From Thysanoteuthis rhombus (Eukaryota; Mollusca; Cephalopoda; Oegopsida; Thysanoteuthidae), in contig OY735212.1 in assembly GCA_963457665.1 (NCBI GenBank), positions 60,225,228 to 60,289,227 on the forward strand: a stretch of DNA of 64,000 nucleotides, read 5' to 3'. The first letter of the stretch is position 1. Each line of letters begins with the position of its first letter. The notes under the pieces were generated by a model. That model saw nothing but the letters and a program-made list of their open reading frames with translations. It had not been told where the DNA came from and did no database searches. Position numbers and translations under genes: made by a program. Positions 36,030-47,874 of the stretch are shown piece after piece.

Positions 36030-36480
36030 ATTGAACTCTTTCTTATTGCTTATGTTGTAAGCATAACGTTTCAGCCAATCCATTCTATGGCCTTCTCTAG
36101 GTGAACTTTATGATATGCTAACCAGAATTTCTCCAATGGTGACTATGCTACATTGGATTTGGGTGATATCTGGAGAGAGAAAGGCGAATACTATCCTGTC
36201 TTGGAAGAAGTCCAGATTATACACTGGTAACAGTATTGGAAAATGAGAAAAATCAAAGAGGTAGCACATATCAACTTATAAACTTAGTGTATGTCAGTGC
36301 AGAGTTCAACTCAATGTAGCTTCCACTTCTCAACATGGACAAGGTAAGGAAATCCAGACCTAACAAGGAAAAGAAAGATATCAGCTTAATACAACATTGG
36401 ATATTTGGATAGTACACCTAGAGAAAGCTTTAGATTGGATCTACTGAAACGTGTTAACAGAAACATCGAGGAGTTTGATC
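36030..36480. mobile_element. Family G element with inverted hammerhead-like ends, copy 2
   Basis: The left end (minus strand 36104-36061: CACCTAGAGAAGGCCATAGA, then GGCTGAAACGTTATG) and the right end (plus strand 36409-36455: CACCTAGAGAAAGCTTTAGA, then CTACTGAAACGTGTTAACA) are inverted copies. Similarity continues outward to about 36030 and 36480. The GAAAC core is intact in both ends, while the CTGANGA position reads CTAGAGA. The interior matches copy 1 ('ccaatggt', 'atgctac...attgga'). Copies 1 and 2 together imply an ancestor with both cores. Confidence 0.6.
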
Positions 36481-39089
36481 ATCCGGAAATCTTTGAATGT
36501 TAACGGCCCTTCTCAAAAATATAGACATTAGACAACATGCTATTTATTTTTGTTGCCTACACTTGCAAGATCTAAATAATAATTCATTGTTGAAGGGAAA
36601 AAAAGGAAAAATAGTTTACTTTGAGTTCTTCAAATTGTGCTCTGACATCTCGTGAATATTTCAGATTCAGAGCATTTATAATTTAGAAATGTTTCACATT
36701 TCTTTTCATCTTTTCTCTCTTCAGCTTTTTTGTCACATTTCCTCAACCGAAAAAAAAAAAAAATGGCTACCCCATTTTTCCTTGTCTCACTTCAATCAAA
36801 GTTATTCTAATCTAATTTTTGCTGTTTTGTGTTGTAAGTTCTTGTGTATTCACAAGTAATTGTTCCCTTGGGAAGAACATCTACGTTATTGAAGACAATT
36901 TGTATTCAAATGATTTCTCTCTTGTATATGCACCATCTTTTCCCTTTTTTAAGTATTTTTGGTCCAAATTTTCATTCATTCATTCTTTGCAAATTGGTTG
37001 CAATGATTTATAGTCTTCTTCTGGAAATTTCTGCATGCAACAATTTCTATGTCAACAAGGAAATGACATACTCTTAGAAACAAGAAAGGCAACTACAGAG
37101 CAGAGGTGACAATTATACATATATATGATTGATTTCAAAAAATTTTCGATCATTTCAAAAAAAAAAAATCTCTAATAAAAGTTTTATAAAACAAAATGTA
37201 TGCCTACACCTCTTCTAGACTCAATGTTGCAAAATGCTTTTTTTTTCTTTTCTTTTCTTTTCTTTCTGTTTTTTTCTATTCTTTTCTCTTTTCTTTTCTT
37301 TTTTTCCTAACAGGACTCAATAAAAGTTCATGGTTGATTTCTTGAATTTAGAAATGCAAGACGAAGCAATTAATGTTTATTTAATGTGTTATTCATTTAC
37401 CAATTTGTAATCTAGAAGGAAGAAAACAATTATCCTTGATTTGATGAAGTTCACTCATAACAATATTGCCAGTGAAAGATAGTTCTCTTCTGCCTTACTG
37501 TATTTCCTATTACTAAACTCTATTGAACTTTTATATTTTGCAATGTCTATGGTAGAAGCAATAAGGTTATCTCTTATTAGATACCTGTTTGGGCATGTTG
37601 GAAATTTAGTCTTAGGTATCAGTGATAGTGTTTTTCAATTCTAGAAGAATCAGTCATTAATCAATGGGTAATCAAGTAACATTTCACAGTAGAATAAGTA
37701 TGTTTTGAAATTACATTGTGAAAATTTTAATCTGTAGCAATACTTAAAGTATAATATGCTCTATAAGTATTTAGACAGGTATGAACGATTGAACAATTAT
37801 ATATTAAACATGGTGAGAGCTAGAAATTTTAACATCATGAACATTTTTTTAAATGGCTGTAGAATTTGGATTGAAGGTATATCTTTTATCGCTTAGGTAA
37901 ATTCAATACAAAACTGTTGAGGACATATGTTAGTTTTTTAATCATTCTCAATCGTCAATTCAATCTAATTTATACTTATTTGTTGCCCGTGATTAAATCA
38001 TCAACCTCATGCCATGACTAGTATAAACTTTACTTTGGTAAAAAAATGTCCAAAAAAATATTAGTTTTCTCAAGAGTTCTTGATTTTCTTTTTCATGTCT
38101 ATATCAGGGACCTTAGAAGTATTTTGTAGCCACAATTATTAAATAAAATAGAATTTTGATTCACTTCCCGAATTTGTAAAAACCCCAAACTGGAATTATT
38201 TTACTTGAGATTCCGCCAAAAGATTCAATAGCTCTGTATTCATTTCAGTGAGATAGAAAAAAAAAATCCAGAGTTCTTATTCTATATTTTATCTGATGCA
38301 GAAAAAAGTCCTTTCTTGTCAGACTATTGGTTTTATTAAAGATTAATTTGATGGGCAGTCTTGTAGAAAATTATTTGAACAATGTGAAATTCAAAGAGAA
38401 GAGCAATTTTCACCAATATACCAACTTAAACATAAATAACACTTGGAAAGCTTGAATGACAAATTTTCTTGTATGTTTTTTGATTTATAAAAGCATAAAG
38501 TTGAAAGAAACAAATCTAATTAATATCTACTGCTAAATTTATAGATTCAGCTGAACCTAATTGTCCTATGTCTGTATTGCAAAGAAGAGTTCTGACTATG
38601 ATCTATCTTTGTAAAGTGTTACTCATCCTGAAAAGTCCTGTTTCTCAAAGGATAATTATATTAGTGCCTCAGTTGTATGATATGTTGATGGGAAAATGAT
38701 ATTATGACTTTATTTGTGTGTTAAAATCAGAAAATAGAAGATTAACTCGGATCTGATTTGTTCTCAAAGCAATCCTGCGTTTGAAATTACTGTTTGTGTT
38801 ATATGGAGGAGGATTTCTCAGCTCCAGAAAATCTATCCATGCATAAAGTGAAATTATCTTTCATGACATACTTGCTTCTCTATTAAATGACCTGTTGAGA
38901 TTGATTTTATGCCTCAGTGGAAATATTTTAACAAGATCATTTCTGCACACAAATCATAATCCTCAACAAGGGGAGTGGAGAGGGGGGAGGTTGTCATCTT
39001 TTATGTCTGTACAAAATTACTGACGTTACTAGCCACCAGGAAACATCCCAGTTTGTTTCTTTTTTTAATGTACTTTGATTAAGTCTTAT
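36481..39089. other. AT-rich DNA, (TTTTC)n tract, no recognisable gene
   Basis: A (TTTTC)n-like pyrimidine tract covers about 37238-37310. I find no exon, RNA gene or repeat-family match in the rest. Confidence 0.45.
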
Positions 39090-39420
39090 AACCTCTGCCA
39101 ACCAAGTTGGGGAGGTATGTGTATTATCTCATGTCTGCTCATCTTTCTGTCTGTCCACAAGATATATCCAAAAGTTCTCAATGAATTTCGACAAAATCTT
39201 GTGGAAGAAACAATATTTTGAGGTGGATCCATGCAAATTTACCTCCTCTCTATACACATGATATCTCAAAGAGTTTTCTGTGAATTTTTGCGAAATGGTG
39301 GGCTATGGAAAATGATTAAATTTTTGGATGGATCCATGTGTAATTACGTCCCTTACATCATAGTATGCCCCCCCCCTGACAATAGTCTTGGTGGAGGTAT
39401 ACTCTCTGTGAGTGCTTCCT
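39090..39420 (+). repeat. 'Aacctctgccaacc...ggtggaggtat' repeat, copy 1
   Basis: It begins 'aacctctgccaaccaagttg' with 'ggaggtatgtg', has 'ctgtctgtccacaagatata' and 'atgaatttcgacaaaatctt' in the body, and ends 'ggtggaggtatactctctg'. This matches a repeat type I recall as widespread in aquatic animals. The body contains two similar ~115-bp halves ('caatgaatttcg...gtggatccatg' and 'ctgtgaatttttgcgaaatg...tggatccatg'). Confidence 0.6.
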
Positions 39421-39890
39421 TATTTCTGTTTTCATTTGTCACGTTAAATGCATTTTGCTCTCAAAACCTATCTTTCTTCTAGAAGCTTCAGACATCAAAT
39501 GTGTGTATGTACCTTTCTCCCCCCCCCCACACACACTCTTCATAATTTCACTGCACATTGAAATTACTTCTGAAGATTCTTCTGCTGGATGATTTTAGTA
39601 TTGAGATCACTTTTTAGAAAAGTCTTGTAAATCTTTGAAATTTATTTGTAGCATTGATACTGCAGACCCTACCCCAAGGACCCTCCCTCCCTCATATAGA
39701 ATGACAGTCCCTCTCTTTTCCGTTCGTTTGTGAAATAATCCATTTTCCTCCTGATTAAACAGTTGACTTCCCTGTGATTATTTGCAAATAAACAGCTTTG
39801 CTCATTTGATCACCTCAAAAGAAAACTAGAAAACATGCCTTACAAAAAGAAAACAAAATTATTAAAAAGATTATCTAACGATTTTGAAAA

Positions 39891-40175
39891 ACAGGTCTGG
39901 TTAGTCACTCAATAGAAACTGTTGTACTACCATCTTCTGGCAGCATGCCATGTTGGTAGTAAAATAGAAAAATTCGAAACGGATGTACCACTGAATAAGT
40001 TACTTCTCTGGCTTTTTGTTAGGCAGTGATTATTAAAAAAGTCTGAATTTTCAAAGTATGAGAGAATTTAGCACTAACTTGCATTGCAAACCAAACCCTC
40101 CTCTAAAAAAGTATTTTGGGGAAATATTTTGATAAAACGAGAGGAATTTGTTTTTCTAAACATAGAAAAGAGTCA

Positions 40176-40223
<48 letters not shown>

Positions 40224-40279
40224 ATATATATATATATATATATATAGTCAGCCAGCCAGTTCGATTGACAGTTTTTAAT
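39891..40279 (-). repeat. Family A repeat, interrupted by a TA microsatellite
   Basis: The + strand starts acaggtctggttagtcactc. The usual 'catgcatac' segment is replaced by a ~70-bp (TA)n tract (40177-40246). It ends at 'gattgacagttttt'. It lies head-to-head with the next copy at 40428. Confidence 0.8.
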
Positions 40280-40427
40280 ATTCTCTTCCAATGATCCAAA
40301 AGGCGCTGCTGTTTGATGATTGATAAATAAAGACACCCTAATCCATATGCATGCTCATATGGTCTTATGTCTTGGAAAAATCAAATGATGATAATCCCAC
40401 TCTGATGATACTGTTACTACTATAATT

Positions 40428-40821
40428 AGAAACATAGGTTTCTTTCAGTTTTTAAAGCTATGTATGTGTCATGGGTACAGGCCATACTAATGGAGCTAGA
40501 GGGCTGAAAATTTGAACATTTACTCCTTATGTCCAGAAGGAAAATTGGGGGGAGGGGATATTTCCCCAAGTACCTCTTTAGATGAGACTTATTTGACAAA
40601 ATAAAATTATGTTGAGTTGGTCTCTTAGTTTGTGTCTGCTTGTTTTGTTTGTTTTTTTTAATATTCAATCTTTTAAGTGATCACTGTCCAACAAAATACA
40701 AGATAAGCTATTCATTCTTTGATCACCCCTTTTACTGATTTCTTGATTAACCACCACAACATGGCATGCTGTTAAAAGAGGGTTGCATGATGATTTCTAA
40801 TGAGTAACTAACCAGACCTGT
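40428..40821 (+). repeat. Family A repeat, head-to-head with the previous copy
   Basis: It starts 'agaaac' fused directly to 'ataggtttctttcag', so about 18 bp near the 5' end is missing. It ends accagacctg. Together with 39891-40279 it forms an inverted pair across about 148 bp. Confidence 0.8.
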
Positions 40822-40925
40822 AGTTTTTGTTTGATTTGGTATTGCGGCAACGAATGAAAGCTTCTAGGGCCTCGGCTTAATTCCAGGGATTAGTAGATGG
40901 GGTTTGTGAATAAAAAGAGACAAAT

Positions 40926-40988
40926 CTGTAACCCATTTCTGACTGGTTGGTCAGACAAGCCATCTGTTGGGCTATGGTGACTTGATTA
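40926..40988 (-). repeat. Family B terminal fragment
   Basis: 'tgtaacccatttctgactgg', 'ttggtcagacaagccatctg', 'ttgggctatggtgacttgat' is the family B left end in reverse. Nothing else of the element is seen. Confidence 0.6.
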
Positions 40989-43084
40989 AGAATGCTTTAT
41001 CTAAGAAATTCAAATATAACTGCTAATATTAACCATACAGTATCTTCATCACCAATATTATTAAAATAAGAGCCTACATTCTGATGATTTGCGTTTTTGT
41101 GTGTATAATCAAGTATTGGTATAGATTATGGTTAATCTGATAATACAAGAGTGAAATGACAATATTTGAAACTTTTTTTCTCAGAACGAATGAATATTTT
41201 ATTCCATCGTTTTGTTCTTTATCAGAACTTTGTCAAGAATGAGAAAAAAAAATTTGTGTGTGCATATCTGTCAGATAAAACCTTGTGTTATTTCCTAGCA
41301 TTTTCTGTTGTCGTTTTATCACTGCATGGGATGTTTCAATGCCAGCAAATGAGAGAAATCTTTCATGTTTATCTCACAAAATACATATTGTACATTGGCC
41401 ATTACAAAATACATATTGTGTGTTAGCCATTACCTCAAAAAATATTTTTGCTCTAGTTCAACTGCCAAAAAATGCTGAAAATGGTTGGAAAAAAATAGCA
41501 AAAATGATTCTTGCTAATTTAGTGATTTTCACACTGAGAAAACAAAAAATGCGGTATACTTGGCATGGAAAGAGCTAAATTGGTGACACTGTTGCCTTTA
41601 TGCCATTTCAACACAAACACACTCATCTTTCAAGTAAATGAGAAGGCTTGAGTTTTGGGTGTCTGTCAGCTTGCCTTCATTGGTTAGTCATCATCTCTTA
41701 TAGGCAAGCTGACCAACCAACCAGCTATGTCATCGGCTAACAAACTCAGTGAGGAAGTGACTGATTTCAGTGACTTATAACCCTTCTCTTCTATTCACTA
41801 ATGCTGGGAGTATGCACCTACTTCAGACTAGTAGGTCAGAGTGTGAAGCAGGAAAAAAATCACCAGTTCTATTTCCTTACTTATTTTACTTGTTTAGATA
41901 TATTTTCAAGTTTATTTAAAACTTTACCTCAATGAATCTGATAATGTAAACAACTCTTTTTATCTTTGTCTATATTTTTTGCATCATTAAAACCCAGCAA
42001 TTTTCATTGGTTATAGTAAACATTCCATTGTCGTTTGCTTTTTCTTTAAATTGGCTGTAATCCACCTGTGAGATTTAATTTGACCACTTGACAACATCAA
42101 GTTGACACTCTCTTGGGCATGTATGTTTCTCAGCTTTCTCAACCTTTCTTGAGTTGAGAAAAAATTAGATCTTTTTTCACATCTTTATAATATTTTTATC
42201 ATATTTTTATTAGTTTTTGAAATATTCAATTGAATCACAATTAGAAGCAGGCCGTGTGGAAATAAACACCCTAATAGATTTTTAATTGCATAAACTTCAA
42301 AGACAACAATGTTAATGAATCCTTGGACATGACCTTTTTTCTCTGCAAAGTTTGTTCACCTGACCTTGAAAGGTCTTCTATCAATGTGGAGGAGCAGGAA
42401 AGGTAAACCAAAGAGATCATCGTAGTCAGCTTTACCAGCTAAGCATTTTAAAACTAAATTTAGATATTTTCTCTTATGTATAGGAATAATGAAATGTTTT
42501 AGATATTTTTCAATGAGGCTCAGATAATTTTTCATGTAGAATGATGTTCAAGATTGTCATAGCATGCAATGGATGAAAGCTTGATATTATGAAGAGTATT
42601 TTAGATAATTTATTTTAAAAATCTGTACATTTTTTGATCACTCAAGACAAATTCACCTAACAGTTGAGTTACCTTTTCTTAAAATCTAACAGAACGGCTG
42701 TAATTCTAGTGTCATGATACTCTCATAGAAAGTCTGTAATCAAAATTTTTTCATTACATTTACATACACATTTCACAGTTTGTTTAGACTAATTGCTTGC
42801 CTCAATCTTATCTATTACTTTCATCTTCTTTTGATTAGTTAAATAATGATACAATTTTTTTTATGAAACTATGAAAAACAAACATTGATTAAGTGATTCC
42901 AAGGATGAGTCAAAATTTTTTTAATTACAAAAACATGAGATGTAAAGTCAGGTTTAATTTTTGTAACGAATAAAGCAACTGTGATTTTGTGATACTTTTG
43001 TTTATTCCTCCAATTAATCCTCGTCTTAAAAGATATTTGCACTAATTATCCAGCTCATTATGTTTTGAAACAATATCTTAAACC
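40989..43084. other. AT-rich DNA with a 28-bp tandem dimer and a family D-like piece
   Basis: 'acaaaatacatattgt' is tandemly repeated at about 41377-41432. 41440-41600 has 'gctgaaaatggttgg' and ends 'ttggtgacactgttgcc', loosely like family D. No gene is evident. Confidence 0.45.
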
Positions 43085-43500
43085 AGGATTTCAATTAACA
43101 AGAACCATGATAAGTTCAACAATGCCCCCCACCATCTGTGGTAGTAGTAGTCAGAGGAGGAAGAGCAAAAAGTCTTTCTTTGAGTTAATTGATTCTCATA
43201 CTTGTTAAATGTTACAATATGGAAATATTGGTCTTGTATTATTTTCAATAAAAATCGTAAATGGCCATTTTCAGCTTTTTTAAATACAAAAATGCTGATC
43301 TTAGATAATGATATCATTAGCAGCAGGTAAGAAAAAAACTGATCAGAATATATTCATTTTAATAATGTTTCACCTTTCTATAACATCATATCTCTTCCTT
43401 CCTATTTCTGTTGTTTAACATAAGTGGGACCAACCAACCGACAGACTAACTGGCCAAAAAGCATCTAATAGAGATGTGTGGCCATATCTAAAAAAAATAT
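43085..43500 (-). repeat. Family C repeat
   Basis: The + strand runs 'aagaaccatgataagttcaa', 'caccatctgtgg', 'aaatcgtaaatggccatttt', 'acataagtgggaccaaccaa', 'gatgtgtggccatat'. Collinear with 52995-53385 and the reverse of 57725-58103. Confidence 0.75.
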
Positions 43501-43847
43501 TGCAAAACCTGATTCTATTGAATTTCTTTGAGCTTTTGTTCATTTGTTTCTGGATATTGCTTATAACAACACCATTGTGTGATTCTATTTGCATTACTTG
43601 TTTTTTAAATCTGCAAAATAATATTGAAAAACAACTTTTGAATTGTTTAATCTGTTAACAATATGAAGCCGTTATGTCTCAAGTTAGTGTCTTTTTTTTT
43701 TGCATAACATTTTTCAAAATCTTCATTGATATTCAAGGAAGTATTATTCATGAATGCATTATATTTATTTGAAATGACTTCCAATTATCAAACAGAATGT
43801 GTCACTCGGCCTAAACAGCATGAATAGAATGAATAATTTAAGAAAAT

Positions 43848-43931
43848 GGGGCCGCTGCAGGAATCAAACCTGCATCTGATCAGGCAGCTGCTTCAATGTT
43901 ACATTGTTCTTACCATTGAGCACAACAGCCC
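43848..43931 (-). pseudogene. tRNA-derived sequence with intact acceptor and T arms
   Basis: On the minus strand, GGGCTGT at the 5' end pairs fully (with G-U) with GCGGCCC at the 3' end. The T arm GCAGG-TTTGATT-CCTGC is perfect. The A box (TGCTCAATGG) and B box (GGTTTGATTCC) are good, and the length of 84 nt suits a class II (Leu-like) tRNA. The D stem has a mismatch, position 33 is not U, and the putative anticodon loop is non-standard. No 3' CCA is encoded (not expected in animals). A SINE head or tRNA pseudogene is likelier than a working tRNA. Confidence 0.6.
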
Positions 43932-43934
43932 AAT

Positions 43935-44637
43935 GGAAAGGCAAAAGCCCAGGCCCAATTGCTTCCTCTCCTTATTCTCATTTTTTGTTTATTCACTGTC
44001 CATGTGTGCACTATTGTTTCTTAGTGTGAACAATTATATTGTTAAGAAAAGGATTTATAATCTAACAGAATAATTATTTATGCATTGGATCATTTTAAAC
44101 TTTATTTGAAATGGTCTCCCATTATTACACAGAGAAGGTTTGGGAGATATTGACTGGACAGACATTTTCGTTGTCTTGGGGCCCATTATAGACTATGGGT
44201 ATATGGCATGATACATACCACTAAGCTGCCATTCCACAAAGGCTATCATATCAGAATAGGTCCCACACTCTTAGACAATTAAAAAAAAAATCAGTACTAG
44301 ACTTAACCACCTCAGGTGGTACAAATGAGAGTGACTCTTTTGGTTTTGGTCCATGGACTAACATGTAAATACATTTTTAGCATTTGCCATAGCAATAGTC
44401 TCTGGTTGGCACCATTCTTTCTCATTGTCATGTCAGAATTTCATCTCTTCTTCTTCCAGCAAATAACATTGTTACATAAATTCTCAGACTTTGTTATATA
44501 TTTAGATTGCAATTATGTGCATACATTCATACTCAAACATATGTATATAAACAAACACATGTATATTTTTAGTGCGAGTGAGAGAAAGGTAAATATTTAT
44601 CTCCATATATTCTCGTACACAGAAAACTCTGCATATT
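43935..44637. other. Possible second degenerate tRNA-derived unit
   Basis: 44165-44245 (minus) has an A-box-like 'ggcagcttagtgg', then about 35 nt later 'aatgggccccaagac', where a B box would be expected. 44080-44150 resembles 43745-43800 ('gcatt...atttgaaatg..tcc.attat'), suggesting two related SINE-like units in the same orientation. Confidence 0.35.
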
Positions 44638-45027
44638 AGAAATTGTCAACCAAAACTGTCAGAATAGATTTCTTCAGTTTTCAAGTTGGTGTGGCTGGCT
44701 GTATATGTATGATGCATTCCGGCTACACTGATGGAGTAGAAGGGCTGAAAATCTAAACAATTCCTCCTTATTATGTCTAGAAAAAAATGTTGTTGCTCTT
44801 TTCCTCCACAAAATAGGTTTCCAATGAGGTTTTCAGTTTAAGCATATGCTAAATTAATCACTAGTTTGTGCCCACTTTTTTTTTTTTAATTCCAACTTTT
44901 TATCAATCCAGCAAAAAGCAAAAGAAATAACTTATTCATTGATTCCTCCATATTCCACTTTTTTGATTGATCACCCCAGATGTTGATCACATGATAGTTT
45001 CTATGGAGTGACTAACCAGATCTGTTG
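44638..45027 (+). repeat. Family A repeat, near full length
   Basis: It starts agaaattgtcaaccaaaact and ends ctaaccagatctgt. Internal blocks are collinear with the copy at 54326. Confidence 0.85.
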
Positions 45028-45273
45028 ATACATTAGTTTTTGCAAATATGCTGGCCAACACCTGTGTAAATATCTGATCAATGTCACAACCACTTATGAA
45101 CACAACTGTACATCTATCTTCATAAACATACACATGTATTTACTCAGAGCAATATCGAACATGTGGACATATATCTTCAAACTAAAAGCTCTATATATTC
45201 TCAGTTTTAAAGAATTGTCTATGCTAAAAGAAATAAAACATATGTCTATATGACTACATGTAATTACTGACAG

Positions 45274-45769
45274 CAGTGCCGGATTAGCCTATATACAAAC
45301 TACACCACAGCATAGGGCCCAAGATGTTGAAGAGGCACATAAATGAATAGTGATATAAAACTTCATCACTATTACCTTGAAAAAAGATCAATCATAAATA
45401 AGGTAATTACTTAATACATTTAGCATGTGAGTAAAAAATATTATTTTATCAATAAAAATACCTAATTTTTAATTTATACACTGAGATGCCTTACTTCAAC
45501 ATTTATAAATAAGTTATTATTTATCTTTCTAATTAATTGCATATTACTTACTTTTTTACATTGTATGGACTTCTGAAAGAAAAAATTTTCTATCACAATT
45601 AAAGAAAGGTCTGCATTACTTTAACATTTTAGTCTTATTCATTCACAATTAGAAATTTGAATTTATTTAGTAGTAAGTCTTCATTTTCTTGAAAATCTGT
45701 GATATATTTATTGGTGGGCCCCAAAATCATGGGTGACGTAGGATGTGTTGTGGTCTTAATCCATCCCTG
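45274..45769 (+). mobile_element. hAT-like non-autonomous element (CAGTGCCGGATTAG ends)
   Basis: The left end CAGTGCCGGATTA and the reverse complement of the right end (CAGGGATGGATTA) are inverted repeats of the well-known hAT 'CAGGGCNGGATTAA' type. 'tagggccc' and 'gggcccc' lie inside each end. The flanking 8-mers actgacag and actcacaa match at 6 of 8 positions, a decayed 8-bp target duplication. At 496 bp there is no transposase. Confidence 0.75.
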
Positions 45770-45844
45770 ACTCACAAGGATAATGAATTTTTGATACACA
45801 CAGTTACTTGAAAACAATAAGTTTATGTTCAGTTAAAATGAACA

Positions 45845-45940
45845 AGACACATTGGATTTTCAAGAACATGCACAGAGCCATAATGATCTATTTATGAACA
45901 CATACACAAAGTTATTAAGCTTCACTTGTAATACATGCAT
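45845..45940 (+). repeat. Direct repeat left of the family B copy
   Basis: 'gacacattggattttcaaga', 'agccataatgat', 'agttattaagcttcacttg' recurs with divergence at 46315-46415, so the MITE between them is bracketed by ~95-bp direct repeats. Confidence 0.75.
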
Positions 45941-45951
45941 ATATTGTAGAA

Positions 45952-46313
45952 ATGAAACACCATAGCATGCATGTGTACCAGAACTAATTATCTAAAATAA
46001 TCTTTTTTTAAAAATTCTTTTTCCTGAAATTATCTAAAAAAAAAAAAAAAAAAAAAAAAATACCAGCCTAAGATTTGGGCATCGTAGGTCCAAAATGACC
46101 AAAAAAGCACTTGTTGGGGGGGAAAAACAAGAAAAGCAAACTTTTAAGATGGTACTTTGTGTTAAACTTAGGTTGAACTTCAAAGTTGTAGCCCCCAAAA
46201 TGTGACCAGGAGCGCCTGGAAACATACACACAGATGAGCAAAGAGAGAAGAATCAGTAGCCCACTTGGTTGGCTGGTTAGTCGGGCCATTTGTGTGGCTA
46301 CGATGATTTGATG
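45952..46313 (-). mobile_element. Family B MITE, copy 3
   Basis: Plus-strand ends tgaaacaccatag and ctacgatgatttgat are the diverged inverted ends. A 26-bp poly-A (46035-46060) sits inside. 'tgggctactga' (in reverse) and 'ggtccaaaatgacca' match the other copies. Confidence 0.75.
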
Positions 46314-46314
46314 G

Positions 46315-46415
46315 ACACATTGGAGTTTCAAGAACATTCACCAAGCTATAATGAATTACTTACATACTCACATGCACAAAAACACACATAGTTGTTAAGC
46401 ATCACTTGAAATATA
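46315..46415 (+). repeat. Direct repeat right of the family B copy
   Basis: Partner of 45845-45940: 'gacacattggagtttcaaga', 'aagctataatgaatta', 'agttgttaagcatcacttg'. Confidence 0.75.
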
Positions 46416-46639
46416 TAATAGAGAACCTTTTGAATAATCTTAGTGTGTGTAGTGCTAGTAAGATGTATGTCAGTATTTGGGACTTTTTGTTGTCGTGAAT
46501 TTCTCTTCTTTCTTCAATAACTTGAACTGTGGAAAATCACAAAGTTTTTTTCAGAATATATCAATGAGACACTCTTGATAATAGAGTGTAAAGGGTAATG
46601 ACATTTTCTATGTGTGTATATGCTTTTTTTTTTTTTATC

Positions 46640-47210
46640 CACATCTTTATAAGACATTTTCAGTTGGTTTGTTGATCCCAGTTATGTTGAACAATGGAAA
46701 GAGGAAGAAAGAGGTTTTGTGTTATATTAATTAACAGCTATTATGTCATAAGAGGTGTGATGTCATCAATAGACGATGCATCAAGCATTTGTTTTATACA
46801 GTGTTGCCAAGTATCATTTGTTATTAATAACTAAAACTGTCTACAAAGATGGCTAAAATCGGCTAAACTTTTCAATTTCCAGCCAACTTTGTAGCTGAAA
46901 ATATCACATACACTCATTTAAAGCCTGCTTATCAAATAAGATAACCAGATACTGAGAATCCAGAACAAATTATTGATAAAAATTGTGCACTTACTTTAAT
47001 TCAAACATACTCATATTTTTTTTTAATAGCCAGATTTTCAGGTGAACCATCCTCACTTTCCTCCTCTTCCTACCACTACCACAACTAGTAATGGTAATAG
47101 AATTTTATTTATTCATTTTATTTACAATCCCTCTGAAATCGGAATTCACAGATATGGACGTATGGATGGTGGATGCATCATTAAACTTATGATTCTTGTC
47201 ATTTGAGACA
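46640..47210 (+). repeat. Family C repeat with a family D core
   Basis: Outer blocks 'acatctttataagacatttt' and 'tcccagttatgttgaacaat' at the left, and 'gatgcatcattaaacttatg' at the right, match the other C copies. The centre (46799-47060) begins cagtgttgccaagta and resembles family D, unlike the C copies at 43.1, 53.0 and 57.7 kb. Confidence 0.7.
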
Positions 47211-47874
47211 AAATTGGGTGCTGCAGGGTCAAACTCCACTTCTTGTTTTATTCTGATTGGAGACATTTACTGAAACTTTTGCATTGTATATATAATGATT
47301 GAATAAGTTGCAAAAATGTATTTTTTTTAGTAGAAATGTATTCATCAAAATGAAAGAAGCCCTTTTCATGCAAGTGAGATAAATTTTGTAGGCATGTAAG
47401 ACTTGTCACTTTGGCTTAATCAATAAAAGAGTCAGCTACCAATCACTTTGCCACGATTTCAATTGGTAGGGAAATTCTAATTTTATAGATGTATTTATTT
47501 ATTAGAATGAAATAAGCACTCCTTTATTTTTAGCATAAATTTGGTAGTTATATAAGACTTCTCAATTTAGCTCAGTAAGAGAGCCAACCACCAATCAGTT
47601 GGTCATGATTTAAAATTTTCACTCCCCTAAGAAAATTTGTTGTTGGTCTTATTACGGTAGAAGAACTAAGTTAACTCCAGGTTTGGACTGGAGTTCGACA
47701 ATATCTGTCAATGCCCATGGCTGGTATTTGACCTTGTACCAAAGTACTATTTGTATGTATTTATGTCTTTGTCATCATTTCTATTTGTCAATGTATACCT
47801 GAATTGTTTTTATCCTTTTGCTTGTCTGTGTGAATGAATGTTTGTTTTTTATGATCAGGTCAATAATGGACGTA

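Noticed and set aside
43848-43931. Functional tRNA-Leu gene
   Set aside because: Non-standard anticodon loop without U33 and a mismatched D stem. Kept as tRNA-derived sequence.
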